A DNA stretch of 64,000 bases from Vibrio taketomensis (GTDB taxonomy: Bacteria; Pseudomonadota; Gammaproteobacteria; Enterobacterales; Vibrionaceae). The stretch lies in assembly GCF_009938165.1 (NCBI RefSeq), contig NZ_AP019649.1, positions 1,798,001-1,862,000 of the forward strand. The letters run 5' to 3'. The translations under genes were made by a program, and so were the position numbers. Under the pieces are notes generated by a model. It did not search any database and was not told where the DNA came from. It worked only from the letters and a program-made list of their open reading frames with translations. Shown piece by piece: positions 29,507 through 39,706 of the stretch. Positions within the stretch are counted from its first letter, which is position 1. Every line of letters begins with the position of its first letter.

Positions 29507-30277
29507 TTAATAAATTGAAGAGATAAACTGCTGTAATCTTTCTGATTCGGGATTGGTGAACAGTTTTGCTGGATCGCCTTGCTCTTCAACCAATCCTTGA
29601 TGAAGAAACATGACATGGTTAGAAACGTCTCGTGCAAATGCCATCTCATGGGTCACAACCAACATAGTGCGCCCTTCTTCAGCTAAATCACGCATTACGC
29701 CTAAAACCTCCCCCACCAATTCCGGATCTAATGCGGAAGTCGGTTCATCAAAAAGCATAACTTCCGGATCGACAGCTAAAGCACGAGCAATCGCGGCACG
29801 TTGTTGTTGCCCTCCAGAAAGATGACCAGGATAGTAATCTTTGCGTTCATACAAACCGACTTTCTTTAAAAGTAGCTCTGCATTTTCAATCGCTTGAGCT
29901 TTCGGCACACCTAATACGTGAACTGGGGCTTCAATCACATTTTCCAAGACAGTTAAATGTGACCAGAGGTTAAAACCCTGAAATACCATTGCTAAGCGAG
30001 AACGAATGCGTTGGACCTGTTTCTCATTGGCGGGAATAGGCTCACCTTGGCGATTGTTTTTCATCTCAATCAATTCGCCATTGACCCAGATTTCGCCTGC
30101 GGTTGGAGTTTCTAATAAGTTGATACAACGGAGAAAAGTACTTTTACCGGATCCTGAAGAGCCAATAATTGAAATTACGTCACCTTTGTGGGCTTCTAAT
30201 GAAATACCTTTAAGTACTTCATTCTGGCCAAAAGACTTGTGTAAATTGTTGATATTAAGCGCGGCTACATCATTCAT
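29507..30277 (-). CDS. Polar amino-acid ABC importer ATPase (HisP type)
   Basis: 256-residue ATPase. Walker A IIGSSGSGKST, signature HLSGGQQQRAAIARAL, Walker B VMLFDEPTSALDPE, and the HisP-family insertion after the Walker A strand (MKNNRQGEPIPANEKQVQRI). First gene of the importer operon. The frame extends up to 30319, but ATG 30277 (MNDVAALNIN) with GGAG nine bases before it is the better start. An inverted repeat sits about 70 bases upstream. Confidence 0.92.
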   Translation of the reverse strand: MNDVAALNINNLHKSFGQNEVLKGISLEAHKGDVISIIGSSGSGKSTFLRCINLLETPTAGEIWVNGELIEMKNNRQGEPIPANEKQVQRIRSRLAMVFQGFNLWSHLTVLENVIEAPVHVLGVPKAQAIENAELLLKKVGLYERKDYYPGHLSGGQQQRAAIARALAVDPEVMLFDEPTSALDPELVGEVLGVMRDLAEEGRTMLVVTHEMAFARDVSNHVMFLHQGLVEEQGDPAKLFTNPESERLQQFISSIY

Positions 30278-30337
30278 CCGCTGAAACTCCCTGTCGTAAA
30301 CTGCAAACAAAACGCTCAAATAACCAGCATTTTTAAA

Positions 30338-30358
30338 AGTATGCTATCCATGCATACT
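30338..30358. promoter_or_regulatory. Inverted repeat upstream of amino-acid importer
   Basis: AGTATGC and GCATACT, exact complements, are separated by 7 bases; the centre lies 71 bases before the ATPase start. It could be an operator for an amino-acid-responsive regulator. It does not match the E. coli ArgR box closely. Confidence 0.4.
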
Positions 30359-30692
30359 GGCTCAAACTAGCACTAAGGCCTAAAACATGCAACAACTTAT
30401 TAACCTATGGCAATTACATAAATATACCTAATATTTGGAATACAATTCATTAAGTAGAGATTTAAACTCAATTCAGTTATATATCAATCAATTATCCACC
30501 ACTAAAACTTGAGCATAAAATCAAAAAGCAACAAATCCATTACTGCCATTTTCAGAACTTTTTATGGTTATTGAGCGAAAAACAGCTTATTTTTCTAATT
30601 TTGGTTACATTTTGAAATGTTTTTCAGTTAAACTAAGATCTGAGTGTCACAAGTGCATAATTAGGCGTAATTTTATTTCATTATTTCCTAAA

Positions 30693-30706
30693 ATGATCTA
30701 CATCAA
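30693..30706 (+). promoter_or_regulatory. FNR-like binding site upstream of DUF3360 gene
   Basis: ATGAT-CTAC-ATCAA matches nine of ten positions of the FNR consensus TTGAT-N4-ATCAA. It lies about 217 bases before the DUF3360 start, in front of a block ending in pyruvate formate-lyase, which is FNR-controlled in enteric bacteria. Confidence 0.55.
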
Positions 30707-30922
30707 TCACTGTAAAAGCACTGCAAGTTACACTTCCCACGGATAAAAGACTCAATACGAATTTTTGTCCAATTTACTGTCTGTCTTAATACACGTATCA
30801 GCCTAACCAATTGATACTGTAGCTACCATTGCTCAATCCGTTTGACAGATAAATACCCAAGTCGCTGACTTGTTCACAAGTTGAGCGACATTAAATAATC
30901 ACTACATATAAATGAGGAATCT

Positions 30923-32470
30923 ATGTCAGACGCAGTTAATAAGCCGCACTCTGATTCGGATATCGAAAACAAGAGCTATCGCGAGCTGCATCGCCCGTCA
31001 TCGGAATTTGCAAGCCGTTCCGATTACCTAGATCACGAACTTCAAATCATGAAGCCACGTCGCTTTGGTCTAAACCTACCAGGCCGTGACTTCCGTTTCG
31101 AGCTAGAGGACTTAGTTCCTGCTCTAGCGGGTACTATCGGCATCATCGCGATGTACTCAGCAGTAATGATGTCTTGGGCAGAAGGTCTGACAGCTGCTTG
31201 GGATCACGTAAACCTTGGCAAAGAGTTTGCGATTGAAGTTGCACGTGTAGAGATGCTGATTCCTGCATTCCTATTCTGTGTGCTTGCATCTGGCTTTATT
31301 AACCCGAAAGCAAACCTTGCGGGTAACCATGGCCCTATGATTCCACTGATCGCGACTATCGCACTAGCGGGTGCTCACCCTCTTGCACTAGCGATCCTAA
31401 TCGGTATCTTTGGTCTAATTTTGAGTGCCCTAAAAGGCGGTTCAAAACTGGTAAACCTCACCTCAGAAGGTACAGCAGGTGGCTTGCTGATCTTCCTAGG
31501 TTTGACTGGTACCATGAGTCAGATCACATCGATCCAAGAGTGGGCTGTTGGTCTACAATCTGACACTGTGCCTGCAGGTAGCATGGGCTACGTGGGTCTA
31601 ATCGTACTAGCAGTAACTATCGTGCTTTACGCATACCTTGCAAAAGTGAACAAGCGCTGGCTAGCTATTCCAGTGTGTGCATTCACTGGTCTTGCAATCG
31701 CGTTAGCATTTGGTGCAGGTTTTGACATTAAATTCGTTACTGAAACAGGTCTACCTAACCTAAACCCAGTTTACTGGTGGGGCAGCACTGAAGAAGGTTG
31801 GATGCTTGGTCTACCAAACATGCAACACTTCATCGCGTCACTACCATTTGCAATCCTTGCAGTAGCGATGTGGTCTCCTGACTTCCTAGGTCACCGTATT
31901 TTCCAAGAGCTAAACTACCCACGTAAGACTGAAAAAGTACTTATGGACGTAGATGACACTATGACTATGTGTTCTATCCGTCAGATGGTAGGTACTGCCG
32001 TTGGTGGTGGTAACATCACTTCTTCTTGGGGTACTTACATGATTCCAGCAGCGATTGCTAAGCGCCCTATTCCAGGTGGTGCAATCCTTCTTGGTCTGAT
32101 CGTAATGGCAGTTGCAATCCTTGGTTTCCCAATGGACGTAGCTGTATGGCCTCCAGTAATGCGTGTTGCGCTACTAGTGGGTGTATCGCTACCTCTACTA
32201 GAAGCGGGTATGCAGATGGTGAAAGACTCTAAAGATTCTCAAGCTGCGGGTATCTGTATCTTCGGTTCTGCGGTCGTTAACCCAGTACTAGCATGGGCAC
32301 TAACCATGCTTCTAGATAACAACGGTCTAATCGGCGACAAAGAGCGTGCATCACGCCTAGGTTTCGTAGACAAGATTGTAATCCCAGTTGGCGTACTAGT
32401 AATCTGTCTAGTAGCAATGCTGGCTGTAGGTATGCTTGAAGACCAATTTGGTATCCCTGCATTCCTATAA
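30923..32470 (+). CDS. DUF3360 family multi-pass membrane protein
   Basis: 515-residue membrane protein with a cytoplasmic N-terminus of about 60 residues and some 12-14 hydrophobic helices. Helix pairs with Gly/Pro-rich ends (FINPKANLAGNHGPMIPLIA, GTAVGGGNITSSWGTYMIPAA) resemble the repeat structure of NCS2/SulP-type carriers, to which DUF3360 is thought related. The substrate is unknown. Codon use is strongly biased like that of pflB. It ends at a strong terminator and pflB starts 290 bases on, so the two have separate promoters or share them by readthrough. A role in anaerobic anion transport is inference from place. Confidence 0.85.
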   Translation: MSDAVNKPHSDSDIENKSYRELHRPSSEFASRSDYLDHELQIMKPRRFGLNLPGRDFRFELEDLVPALAGTIGIIAMYSAVMMSWAEGLTAAWDHVNLGKEFAIEVARVEMLIPAFLFCVLASGFINPKANLAGNHGPMIPLIATIALAGAHPLALAILIGIFGLILSALKGGSKLVNLTSEGTAGGLLIFLGLTGTMSQITSIQEWAVGLQSDTVPAGSMGYVGLIVLAVTIVLYAYLAKVNKRWLAIPVCAFTGLAIALAFGAGFDIKFVTETGLPNLNPVYWWGSTEEGWMLGLPNMQHFIASLPFAILAVAMWSPDFLGHRIFQELNYPRKTEKVLMDVDDTMTMCSIRQMVGTAVGGGNITSSWGTYMIPAAIAKRPIPGGAILLGLIVMAVAILGFPMDVAVWPPVMRVALLVGVSLPLLEAGMQMVKDSKDSQAAGICIFGSAVVNPVLAWALTMLLDNNGLIGDKERASRLGFVDKIVIPVGVLVICLVAMLAVGMLEDQFGIPAFL

Positions 32471-32487
32471 TTTTTGAGTTATAAATG

Positions 32488-32516
32488 AAAGGGGAGTCGT
32501 TTACGCTCCCCTTTTG
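32488..32516 (+). terminator. Terminator after DUF3360 gene
   Basis: Stem AAAGGGGAG / CTCCCCTTT with a 9-base loop, followed by TTG. Confidence 0.85.
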
Positions 32517-32763
32517 TCAAAATTTTAGGATTTATTGATTTAGTTTAAGGTTTGCAAAATTTTTTAGTGTAACCGAAATCAAACTGGTAGAATCCATATA
32601 AAGTAATGACAATATATAGAATTTTGGCTGTTCTGTATAACAGCACTAAAAGCTATACATATTGTTATTTAAATAAGAGTGTACTGTTACTCATCATAGG
32701 GGCAACATTCGCCCTTCACAGTAACCAGTACTTGTTTTTTCTACTAATAAAGGTAGGTATGTC

Positions 32764-35040
32764 ATGGCAGAGCAATTTGCTAAAGCTTGGGAAGGTTTTG
32801 CACAAGGTGATTGGCAAAACGAAGTAAACGTTCGCGACTTCATTCAGAAGAACTACACTCCTTACGAGGGTGACGGCACTTTCCTAGAAACAGAAGCTAC
32901 TCCTGCTACAGCTAAACTTTGGGAAGCTGTAATGGAAGGTATCAAACAGGAAAACGCGACTCACGCACCTGTTGACTTCGATACTGACGTTGTGTCTACC
33001 ATCACTGCACACGATGCAGGTTACATCAACAAAGAACTTGAAACTATCGTAGGTCTTCAAACTGACGCTCCTCTAAAGCGCGCTTTGATCCCTAACGGTG
33101 GTATCCGCATGATCGAGGGTTCTTGCAAAGTTTACGGCCGTGAACTAGACCCAACAATCAAAAAAGTTTACTCAGAACTACGCAAAACGCACAACCAAGG
33201 CGTATTCGATATCTACACTCCAGATATCCTAGCATGTCGTAAATCTGGCGTTCTAACTGGTCTTCCAGATGCTTACGGCCGTGGTCGTATCATCGGTGAC
33301 TACCGTCGCGTTGCTCTATACGGTATCGACTTCCTAATGAAGGACAAACTAGCTCAATTCACGTCTCTACAAGAGCGTTTTGAGAAAGGTGAAGACCTTC
33401 AGATGACTATGCAACTTCGCGAAGAGATCTGCGAACAGCACCGTGCTCTAGGCCAAATCAAACAAATGGCTGCGAAATACGGTTTCGATATCTCTAACCC
33501 AGCGACTAACGCACAAGAAGCTATCCAATGGACTTACTTCGGCTACCTAGCTGCTGTTAAGTCTCAAAACGGTGCAGCAATGTCTCTAGGCCGTACTTCT
33601 ACATTCCTAGACGTGTACATCGAGCGTGATATCGCAAACGGCGTGATCACTGAAACTCAAGCTCAAGAAATGATCGACCACTTCGTAATGAAACTACGTA
33701 TGGTTCGTTTCCTACGTACTCCTGAGTACGATGAGCTATTCTCTGGCGACCCAATCTGGGCTACAGAATCAATGGGTGGTATGGGTCTTGACGGTCGTAC
33801 GCTAGTAACTCGTACTAACTTCCGTTTCCTAAACAGCCTATACACTATGGGTCCTTCTCCAGAGCCAAACATCACTGTTCTTTGGTCTGAGCAACTACCT
33901 GTAGGCTTCAAGAAGTTCTGTGCAAAAGTATCTATCGATACTTCTTCTATCCAGTACGAAAACGACGACCTAATGCGTCCAGACATGGATTCAGACGACT
34001 ACGCAATCGCATGTTGTGTATCTCCAATGGTTGTTGGTAAACAAATGCAGTTCTTCGGTGCACGTGCTAACCTTGCGAAAACTATGCTTTACGCAATCAA
34101 CGGCGGTGTGGACGAGAAACTTAAGATGCAAGTTGGTCCTAAGACTGCTCCAATCGAATCTGAGTACCTAGACTACGCAGACGTTATGGATCGCCTAGAC
34201 CACTTCATGGACTGGCTAGCAACACAATACGTGACTGCGCTAAACGCAATCCACTACTCTCACGACAAGTACAGCTACGAAGCATCGCTAATGGCTCTAC
34301 ACGATCGTGACGTTAAGCGTACAATGGCATGTGGTATCGCAGGTCTATCTGTTGCAGCTGACTCTCTATCTGCAATCAAGTTCGCTAAAGTTAAACCAGT
34401 TCGTGACGAAGACGGCATCGCGATCGATTTCGAAATCGAAGGCGACTACCCTAAATTTGGTAACAACGATTCTCGCGTAGATGACATCGCTTGTGACCTA
34501 GTAGAGCGCTTCATGAACAAGATCCGTACTCACAAAATGTACCGTGATGCGATCCCAACTCAGTCTATCCTAACTATCACTTCAAACGTGGTATACGGTA
34601 AGAAAACTGGTAACACACCTGACGGTCGTCGCGCAGGCGCTCCATTCGCACCAGGTGCTAACCCAATGCACGGTCGCGATGAGAAAGGTGCTGTAGCTTC
34701 ACTTACTTCTGTAGGTAAACTACCATTTGCACACGCTAAAGACGGTATCTCTTACACGTTCTCTATCGTTCCAAATGCACTAGGTAAAGATCTTGACGCT
34801 CAAGAAACTAACCTAGCAGGCCTAATGGATGGTTACTTCCACCACGAAGCTGGCATTGAAGGTGGTCAACACCTAAACGTGAACGTTCTTAACCGCGAAA
34901 CTCTAGAAGACGCAGTTAAACACCCTGAGAAATACCCTCAGCTAACAATCCGCGTTTCTGGTTACGCTGTACGCTTCAACTCTCTAACTGCAGAGCAACA
35001 AGCTGACGTAATCGCACGTACTTTCACTGAGTCTCTATAA
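32764..35040 (+). CDS. pflB: Formate C-acetyltransferase (pyruvate formate-lyase)
   Basis: 758-residue glycyl-radical enzyme converting pyruvate and CoA to acetyl-CoA and formate in anaerobic growth. The catalytic cysteine pair is Cys417-Cys418 (IACCVSPM) and the radical glycine is Gly733 in [12 protein letters not shown], both where expected for E. coli PflB (760 residues). Codon use is that of a very highly expressed gene. The start is ATG 32764 behind AAAGGTAGG. It needs PflA (36301), separated here by a lipid A deacylase gene. The upstream 293 bases hold the DUF3360 terminator and an AT-rich leader. Confidence 0.98.
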   Translation: MAEQFAKAWEGFAQGDWQNEVNVRDFIQKNYTPYEGDGTFLETEATPATAKLWEAVMEGIKQENATHAPVDFDTDVVSTITAHDAGYINKELETIVGLQTDAPLKRALIPNGGIRMIEGSCKVYGRELDPTIKKVYSELRKTHNQGVFDIYTPDILACRKSGVLTGLPDAYGRGRIIGDYRRVALYGIDFLMKDKLAQFTSLQERFEKGEDLQMTMQLREEICEQHRALGQIKQMAAKYGFDISNPATNAQEAIQWTYFGYLAAVKSQNGAAMSLGRTSTFLDVYIERDIANGVITETQAQEMIDHFVMKLRMVRFLRTPEYDELFSGDPIWATESMGGMGLDGRTLVTRTNFRFLNSLYTMGPSPEPNITVLWSEQLPVGFKKFCAKVSIDTSSIQYENDDLMRPDMDSDDYAIACCVSPMVVGKQMQFFGARANLAKTMLYAINGGVDEKLKMQVGPKTAPIESEYLDYADVMDRLDHFMDWLATQYVTALNAIHYSHDKYSYEASLMALHDRDVKRTMACGIAGLSVAADSLSAIKFAKVKPVRDEDGIAIDFEIEGDYPKFGNNDSRVDDIACDLVERFMNKIRTHKMYRDAIPTQSILTITSNVVYGKKTGNTPDGRRAGAPFAPGANPMHGRDEKGAVASLTSVGKLPFAHAKDGISYTFSIVPNALGKDLDAQETNLAGLMDGYFHHEAGIEGGQHLNVNVLNRETLEDAVKHPEKYPQLTIRVSGYAVRFNSLTAEQQADVIARTFTESL

Positions 35041-35061
35041 TTCTCAGTTGAATGATTGATG

Positions 35062-35090
35062 AAAGCCTCGCGTAAGCGGGGCTTTTTTTT
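35062..35090 (+). terminator. Terminator after pflB
   Basis: Stem AAAGCCTCGC / GCGGGGCTTT (one G-T pair), loop GTAA, then a run of T. Confidence 0.9.
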
Positions 35091-35216
35091 ATCTCGAAAT
35101 TCCCCTCAGTTTTAGACAATATTTTCCGTTTATTCCTATACTTAAATTTCATCGCGAAAAACGCTTTGTTTCAATATCGAGCAAGGATTGCCCGAATCTA
35201 ACTCAGCAGAGGTAGA

Positions 35217-36171
35217 ATGAAGACACAAATAGGGATAACCATGTCACTCCTCTTAGGGTTCGGCGCTCAAGCGTCAGACAAGAGTACACTCTTTTTCAAT
35301 CTCGATAACGATGGGTTATTTGGCACCGACTATGACTACACTAGCGGTATATTTCTTGGCTATACCAGTGGGTCTTTGAGTAAAAGCCATCGCCTTGAAG
35401 CATTAAGTTTATCCTCCTCTTCGACAGACAAATGGGAGTTTGTCCTCGGGCAAAAAATGTACACCCCCGAAGACATCTACGCAGACACACCGATCGCCAA
35501 TGACCGTCCCTATGCAGGAATACTTTTCTGAGATTAACTATTTATCGATAGAGAGTCGTCAAGTGACTCGCTATAACTTCACCATCGGCACCGTGGGCGA
35601 AAACTCTTATACAAGCCAAGCACAAGAATTTGTTCATGAATTAACTGGATCAATGTTTCCAAATGGTTGGGAATACCAGATTGATGAAGGACTTGTCGCA
35701 AGTATCGGTTACCAAAGGCATGCGACTCTTTATCGAAACAGTCACTGGGAAATTGCCAATATTTCTGAAGCCAATGGCGGCAATTTTCGCAGCGATATTA
35801 CCACTGGGTTTATGTTTCGTTGGGGAAATACTCTAAATAACAATCTTGGGGCCGCCAACATTGATACGGAGCGAGTATTTCGGCCAGGCTTACTAACACC
35901 TGATAATCATGCATGGTTCATGTTTGTGGGAGCCAAAGGTGGGTATCGCTTTAACGATGTCACCATTGAAGGAGACCGCCCTGCGATTGAGGATCCCCAT
36001 AACTACCCTATTACCCTGCAGCATTGGCAAGCGAGTGCCGTCACTGGCGTTGTTTGGTACAACCAAAATTATGGGGTTAGTTTAAGTTTGGCATTGAAAA
36101 GTAAAGAATATCAGCAAGCACCTAGAGCAACCTATGGTAATGCCTCCTTTGCTATGTTCTATTTTTTGTAG
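35217..36171 (+). pseudogene. LpxR-type lipid A deacylase, one frameshift
   Basis: Outer-membrane beta-barrel of the LpxR (DUF2219) family, which removes the 3'-acyloxyacyl group of lipid A. Signal peptide about 1-19 (ends GAQA); family motifs FFNLDNDGLFGTDYDYTSG with conserved Asn-Asp and ANDRPYAG follow. The frame breaks right after RPYAG at 35519-35520; with one A fewer it reads GYFSEINYLSIE and continues to the C-terminal Leu (FAMFYFL), total 317 residues. This is the only break in the window that behaves as an insertion. It sits between pflB and pflA. Confidence 0.82.
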
Positions 36172-36300
36172 CATAAGCCTACGTATTGACCAAACGATAC
36201 TGACGCTAATATTTATTCGGCTTGAAGCACGCTTAAGCCTATTTAATCCCTACATTTTGTAATAAAATGACTAGTAAATTATTGCTATAGAGATTTACTC

Positions 36301-37041
36301 ATGTCAAAGACTGGTCGTATACACTCCTTTGAATCATGTGGCACCGTGGATGGCCCTGGCATTCGCTTTATCGTATTTTTGCAAGGCTGTTTAATGCGCT
36401 GCATGTATTGCCATAACCGCGATACATGGGATACCCATGATGGTAAAGAAGTGACCGTCGATGAGTTGATTCAAGAAGCAAAATCATATCGTCATTTTAT
36501 GAATGCTTCTGGCGGCGGCATTACTTGTTCAGGTGGTGAAGCAATGCTACAACCTGAATTTGTGCGTGATTTTTTCCGTGCAGCACAAGCAGAAGGCATT
36601 CATACTTGCCTGGATACCAATGGCTACATTCGCAAGCACACCGACGTTATCGATGAAGTACTCGAAGCGACAGACCTTGTAATGCTTGACCTCAAGCATA
36701 TGAAAGATGAGATTCACCAAGAGTTTATTGGTGTTTCTAACCGTCGCGTACTCGATTTTGCTCGCTACTTACACAAAATCGGTCAGAAAACATGGATTCG
36801 CTACGTAGTGGTTCCAGGCTACACTGACGAAGATGAAGCGGCACACATGCTGGGTGAGTTCATTAAAGATATGGATAATATCGAGAAAATTGAACTACTA
36901 CCGTACCATAAACTTGGTGCACACAAATGGGAAGCACTTGGCTTCGACTACCCGCTGGAAGGTGTAAATCCACCACCAAAAGAGACGATGGAAAACATCA
37001 AGTCGATTCTTGAGCAATACCATTCAAACGTGAAGTACTAA
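36301..37041 (+). CDS. pflA: Pyruvate formate-lyase activating enzyme
   Basis: 246-residue radical-SAM enzyme that abstracts the Gly733 hydrogen of PflB. The cluster motif is Cys30-x3-Cys34-x2-Cys37 ([10 protein letters not shown]); SAM-binding [17 protein letters not shown] follows at about 77-93. Same strand as pflB, about 1260 bases downstream and with its own short leader. Intact. Confidence 0.97.
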   Translation: MSKTGRIHSFESCGTVDGPGIRFIVFLQGCLMRCMYCHNRDTWDTHDGKEVTVDELIQEAKSYRHFMNASGGGITCSGGEAMLQPEFVRDFFRAAQAEGIHTCLDTNGYIRKHTDVIDEVLEATDLVMLDLKHMKDEIHQEFIGVSNRRVLDFARYLHKIGQKTWIRYVVVPGYTDEDEAAHMLGEFIKDMDNIEKIELLPYHKLGAHKWEALGFDYPLEGVNPPPKETMENIKSILEQYHSNVKY

Positions 37042-37065
37042 CTGAAACGTAATCAGAGAATAATA

Positions 37066-37090
37066 AAGGGGACGATAACGTCCCCCTTCT
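37066..37090. terminator. Terminator between pflA and Ntn hydrolase gene
   Basis: Stem AAGGGGAC / GTCCCCCTT with loop GATAAC, usable in both directions between converging genes. Confidence 0.7.
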
Positions 37091-37126
37091 CTATTTTACA
37101 ATCTCAATCACTCATGCTTATCAACA

Positions 37127-38212
37127 TTATTGAACCTTCACTTCTTGATAGTGAAAACGTCCACTATCCAATGGTTGTTTATGTTCTGATTTGGCATTGA
37201 AATCTAATGTATTTAAATCAACTCGACGGATGGTGCTGTCATGCATCGTTTTATAAAATAGCAAACCATTGTTTTGGTCGATAACCGACGTCCATTGCGT
37301 CGCACTTGGCAAATCAGGGATATGTGCTTTATCGTTGAATTCACTGCCAATTGGAATGTCGAAGTTATTCAAAATATGGAATGCTTGTGACACAGCTTGT
37401 TCACCAGTTTTCATCTCAGGCGCACTATTGACATAAAAAGCAGCACGAACGAAACGAGACGGCGGTGAAATATCACCCGGTAAACCAACGAATGCGGAAC
37501 CAACCCCAAACGATTGAGCGGTTACACCATTAATTTGTTGTTCACCACTGCTGCCTGGGTGCAAATTAATATAGTTGTTTAAGTTTGTTACCTGCCAAGA
37601 ATAATCAGGCGAGTTTGTCAGCACTTTAGCGACATTTTTATGAATATGGATTTCACCTTGATTCATAATTTCGATCACTATGCTGTTACCATTTTTATCA
37701 GACACACGCCAATGAGCGGTTGGAGAAGGGTTACCTTGCTGATCAAAATATACTGTAACGATCTTAATTTTATATAAAGCGGCCTCGACCTGCTCAACCG
37801 TCTCAAACTGGCTGAGCATCCAGCGTACAAAATCCATATCGGTAATATTGTTTGCGCGATCACTAGGTTCATACTTAGCCAATGAACCGTAATTGCGGAA
37901 ATAGAACAGACCTGCGCTAAGGCCTTTCTCATTTACCCCTTCGGCAATAAATTTATCATCGCTAACAGAAATACCTGCAAACCCATATTTACTCTTCCAT
38001 TCTAAGCCTTGCTTTTGATCTGGCATGGTTGATGTGTAAGAGTAGTCCCGCGGTGAAATAATCAGTTTACTGTTTAAGTCACTATGACCCCATTCAATCG
38101 TACGAGCTTGAATGTGATCATTATTGGTTGTAGTCAGCGAAATGCCTGTACAGGCATTAGCGGTGTAGCTAAACATAGCAGCGCAAGCGAGCGCCAATAT
38201 CGATTTTTTCAT
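37127..38212 (-). CDS. Linear amide C-N hydrolase, choloylglycine hydrolase family
   Basis: 361-residue Ntn-hydrolase related to bile salt hydrolase and penicillin V acylase. Signal peptide 1-20 (ends TANA); cleavage exposes Cys21 (CTGISL), the N-terminal nucleophile of this family, so secretion and activation coincide. Further family features are RTIEWG, KYGFAGIS, FVNEKGLSAGLFYF-type sequence and the C-terminal LYDKTM-like FYKTMHDSTIRRVDL. Gram-negative members can hydrolyse bile salts, penicillin V or acyl-homoserine lactones; which applies here cannot be told. Confidence 0.88.
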   Translation of the reverse strand: MKKSILALACAAMFSYTANACTGISLTTTNNDHIQARTIEWGHSDLNSKLIISPRDYSYTSTMPDQKQGLEWKSKYGFAGISVSDDKFIAEGVNEKGLSAGLFYFRNYGSLAKYEPSDRANNITDMDFVRWMLSQFETVEQVEAALYKIKIVTVYFDQQGNPSPTAHWRVSDKNGNSIVIEIMNQGEIHIHKNVAKVLTNSPDYSWQVTNLNNYINLHPGSSGEQQINGVTAQSFGVGSAFVGLPGDISPPSRFVRAAFYVNSAPEMKTGEQAVSQAFHILNNFDIPIGSEFNDKAHIPDLPSATQWTSVIDQNNGLLFYKTMHDSTIRRVDLNTLDFNAKSEHKQPLDSGRFHYQEVKVQ

Positions 38213-38352
38213 TATTAGACCATACTCGTTATTGTATCTATACCCAACGACGGGCTACATATTCAAACTTACGCTTATCGATGCGGATAAACAACTGGAT
38301 ACACGAGAAATCAATCATAAATTACTGAAAAGGTGGAACTCAAGGAGGCGTG

Positions 38353-39017
38353 GTGCAACTCAGCTATTTGTCGATGTGGATAGTCGCTATCATCGTAAGC
38401 GCATTGTGCGTTAGAGATGCTCGGGTCAACTTTCTTCCCAAACTGTCTGCCGAACCACGTTTTCAACATCTTACTATCGCTGTCTGCTTCGCACTCTTTA
38501 TGCTGTGGTCTGCTGAAGCTGGAATATTACCAGGTCTGAGCATTCACTTTCTTGCTCTAACGAGTTTGACTTTAATGTATGGGTGGCCCGTCGCCTATCT
38601 GATGTGCTGGCCAATCTCACTGGCGCTAGTAATCTTTGGGAACTTAAGCTTAGAAAGCATGGGACAGTTCATTGTACTGTCGTGTTTAGTCCCAATTTTA
38701 ACAAGTTATGGCATATTCTTAATAACTTACCGCTATTTACCACGCAATATATTTGTCTATATTTTTATTGCTGGTTTTTTCAATGGGGCACTTGCTGGCT
38801 CCCTACAACTATTTGCGACGTCACTATTTTACTATTTCAGCAATCTGCATGACTGGAAACAAATCGTTGATAATTATCTTATATTTTCCATCTTACTGGC
38901 CTTCCAGAAGGTATGCTGAATGGAATGGTCATTGCAATTTTAACCGTCTTTAAACCAGAGTGGTTGAGGACCTTCTCTGACCGTGATTATATCTATAGCC
39001 ACTACCATAAAAAATAA
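38353..39017 (+). pseudogene. CbiM-like (energy-coupling-factor permease type) membrane protein, one frameshift
   Basis: About 221-residue hydrophobic protein with six to seven helices resembling the CbiM-type/COG3235 membrane proteins linked to cobalt or nickel transport. Start: GTG at 38353 with AAGGAGG at 38343-38349; a GTG at 38350 is too close to it. The frame ends at 38919, but a one-base loss at about 38898-38901 hides the real ending LPEGMLNGMVIAILTVFKPEW and on to the stop at 39015. No ATPase or other subunit lies next to it, so the transporter role is uncertain. Confidence 0.65.
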
Positions 39018-39130
39018 TGTAAAAAGTTTTCATTTTTGCTCACAAACCCGTGTTGAGATCATGTTTCAGAACGTAGCAACAAGTTAACCTAAGCACATTA
39101 AAGATGTACTAGATTATAGAGGTCACCTCG

Positions 39131-39631
39131 ATGGAAATGACAAACGCTCAACGCCTAATTCTGTCAAACCAATACTACCTAATGTCACAAATGGACCCTG
39201 AAAACGCACAAAAATACAAGCGCTTACAGACCATTGTAGAACGTGGTTACGTATTACAAATGCGTGAGTTAAACAAAGATTTTGGTTGTCTTGAAGACCA
39301 AGAATGTCGTGAAATTATCGACATCATGGAGATGTATCATGCGATGCAAGAATCAAACAACATGCTGGAAGATCATGAACGTAAAGACGTAGACCAACGT
39401 CGTTTGCAGTTCCTTGGCTTTGATTGTGGCACTGAATGTCGCCTTGTCCATTACGTGCGCTTCTTAGTCGATTCTGAGGGTCTTTACCCACAATTTAGCC
39501 GTGGCGAACACAACTTTAATGCGCAAACACCAATGCTAGAAAAATACCGTCGTATGTTAACTGTTTGGCGTAAATGCCCACGCCAATACCACCTATGTCA
39601 AAATGAATTAAAGCAAATTTTTAACGCTTAA
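39131..39631 (+). CDS. yfbU: YfbU family protein (UPF0304)
   Basis: 166-residue soluble helical protein matching the YfbU/UPF0304 family end to end ([52 protein letters not shown]). The function is not established; overexpression in E. coli is toxic. Length is typical. It is monocistronic with its own terminator. Confidence 0.93.
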   Translation: MEMTNAQRLILSNQYYLMSQMDPENAQKYKRLQTIVERGYVLQMRELNKDFGCLEDQECREIIDIMEMYHAMQESNNMLEDHERKDVDQRRLQFLGFDCGTECRLVHYVRFLVDSEGLYPQFSRGEHNFNAQTPMLEKYRRMLTVWRKCPRQYHLCQNELKQIFNA

Positions 39632-39649
39632 CTCTCATCCATAGATATC

Positions 39650-39678
39650 AAAGGCTGCACCGATGCAGCCTTTTTTAT
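39650..39678 (+). terminator. Terminator after yfbU
   Basis: Perfect stem AAAGGCTGCA / TGCAGCCTTT, loop CCGA, followed by TTT. It also lies downstream of the convergent ompV-type gene. Confidence 0.88.
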
Positions 39679-39706
39679 TGGTTCGTGTATCATTCAAACC
39701 ATATCG

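Larger units (their letters stand above)
30278..30922. other. Divergent control region, ABC importer / DUF3360-pflB
   Basis: About 645 AT-rich bases without a credible gene; a short frame at 30564-30746 has no features of a protein. It contains a 7-base inverted repeat near the importer (30338-30358) and an FNR-like box (30693-30706) toward DUF3360. The long spacer suggests complex regulation of both flanking operons. Confidence 0.6.

Noticed and set aside
30564..30746. 60-codon frame in the DUF3360 control region
   Set aside because: It has no domain, weak start signals and covers the FNR-like box.
32533..32552. FNR site directly upstream of pflB (TTGATTTAGTTTAA)
   Set aside because: Only seven of ten consensus positions match, which is expected by chance in AT-rich DNA.
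32606..32827. 73-codon frame upstream of pflB
   Set aside because: It runs into the highly conserved pflB start in another frame, so it is a shadow.
38350..38352. GTG at 38350 as start of the CbiM-like gene
   Set aside because: It is almost touching the AAGGAGG ribosome site; the next GTG at 38353 has workable spacing.
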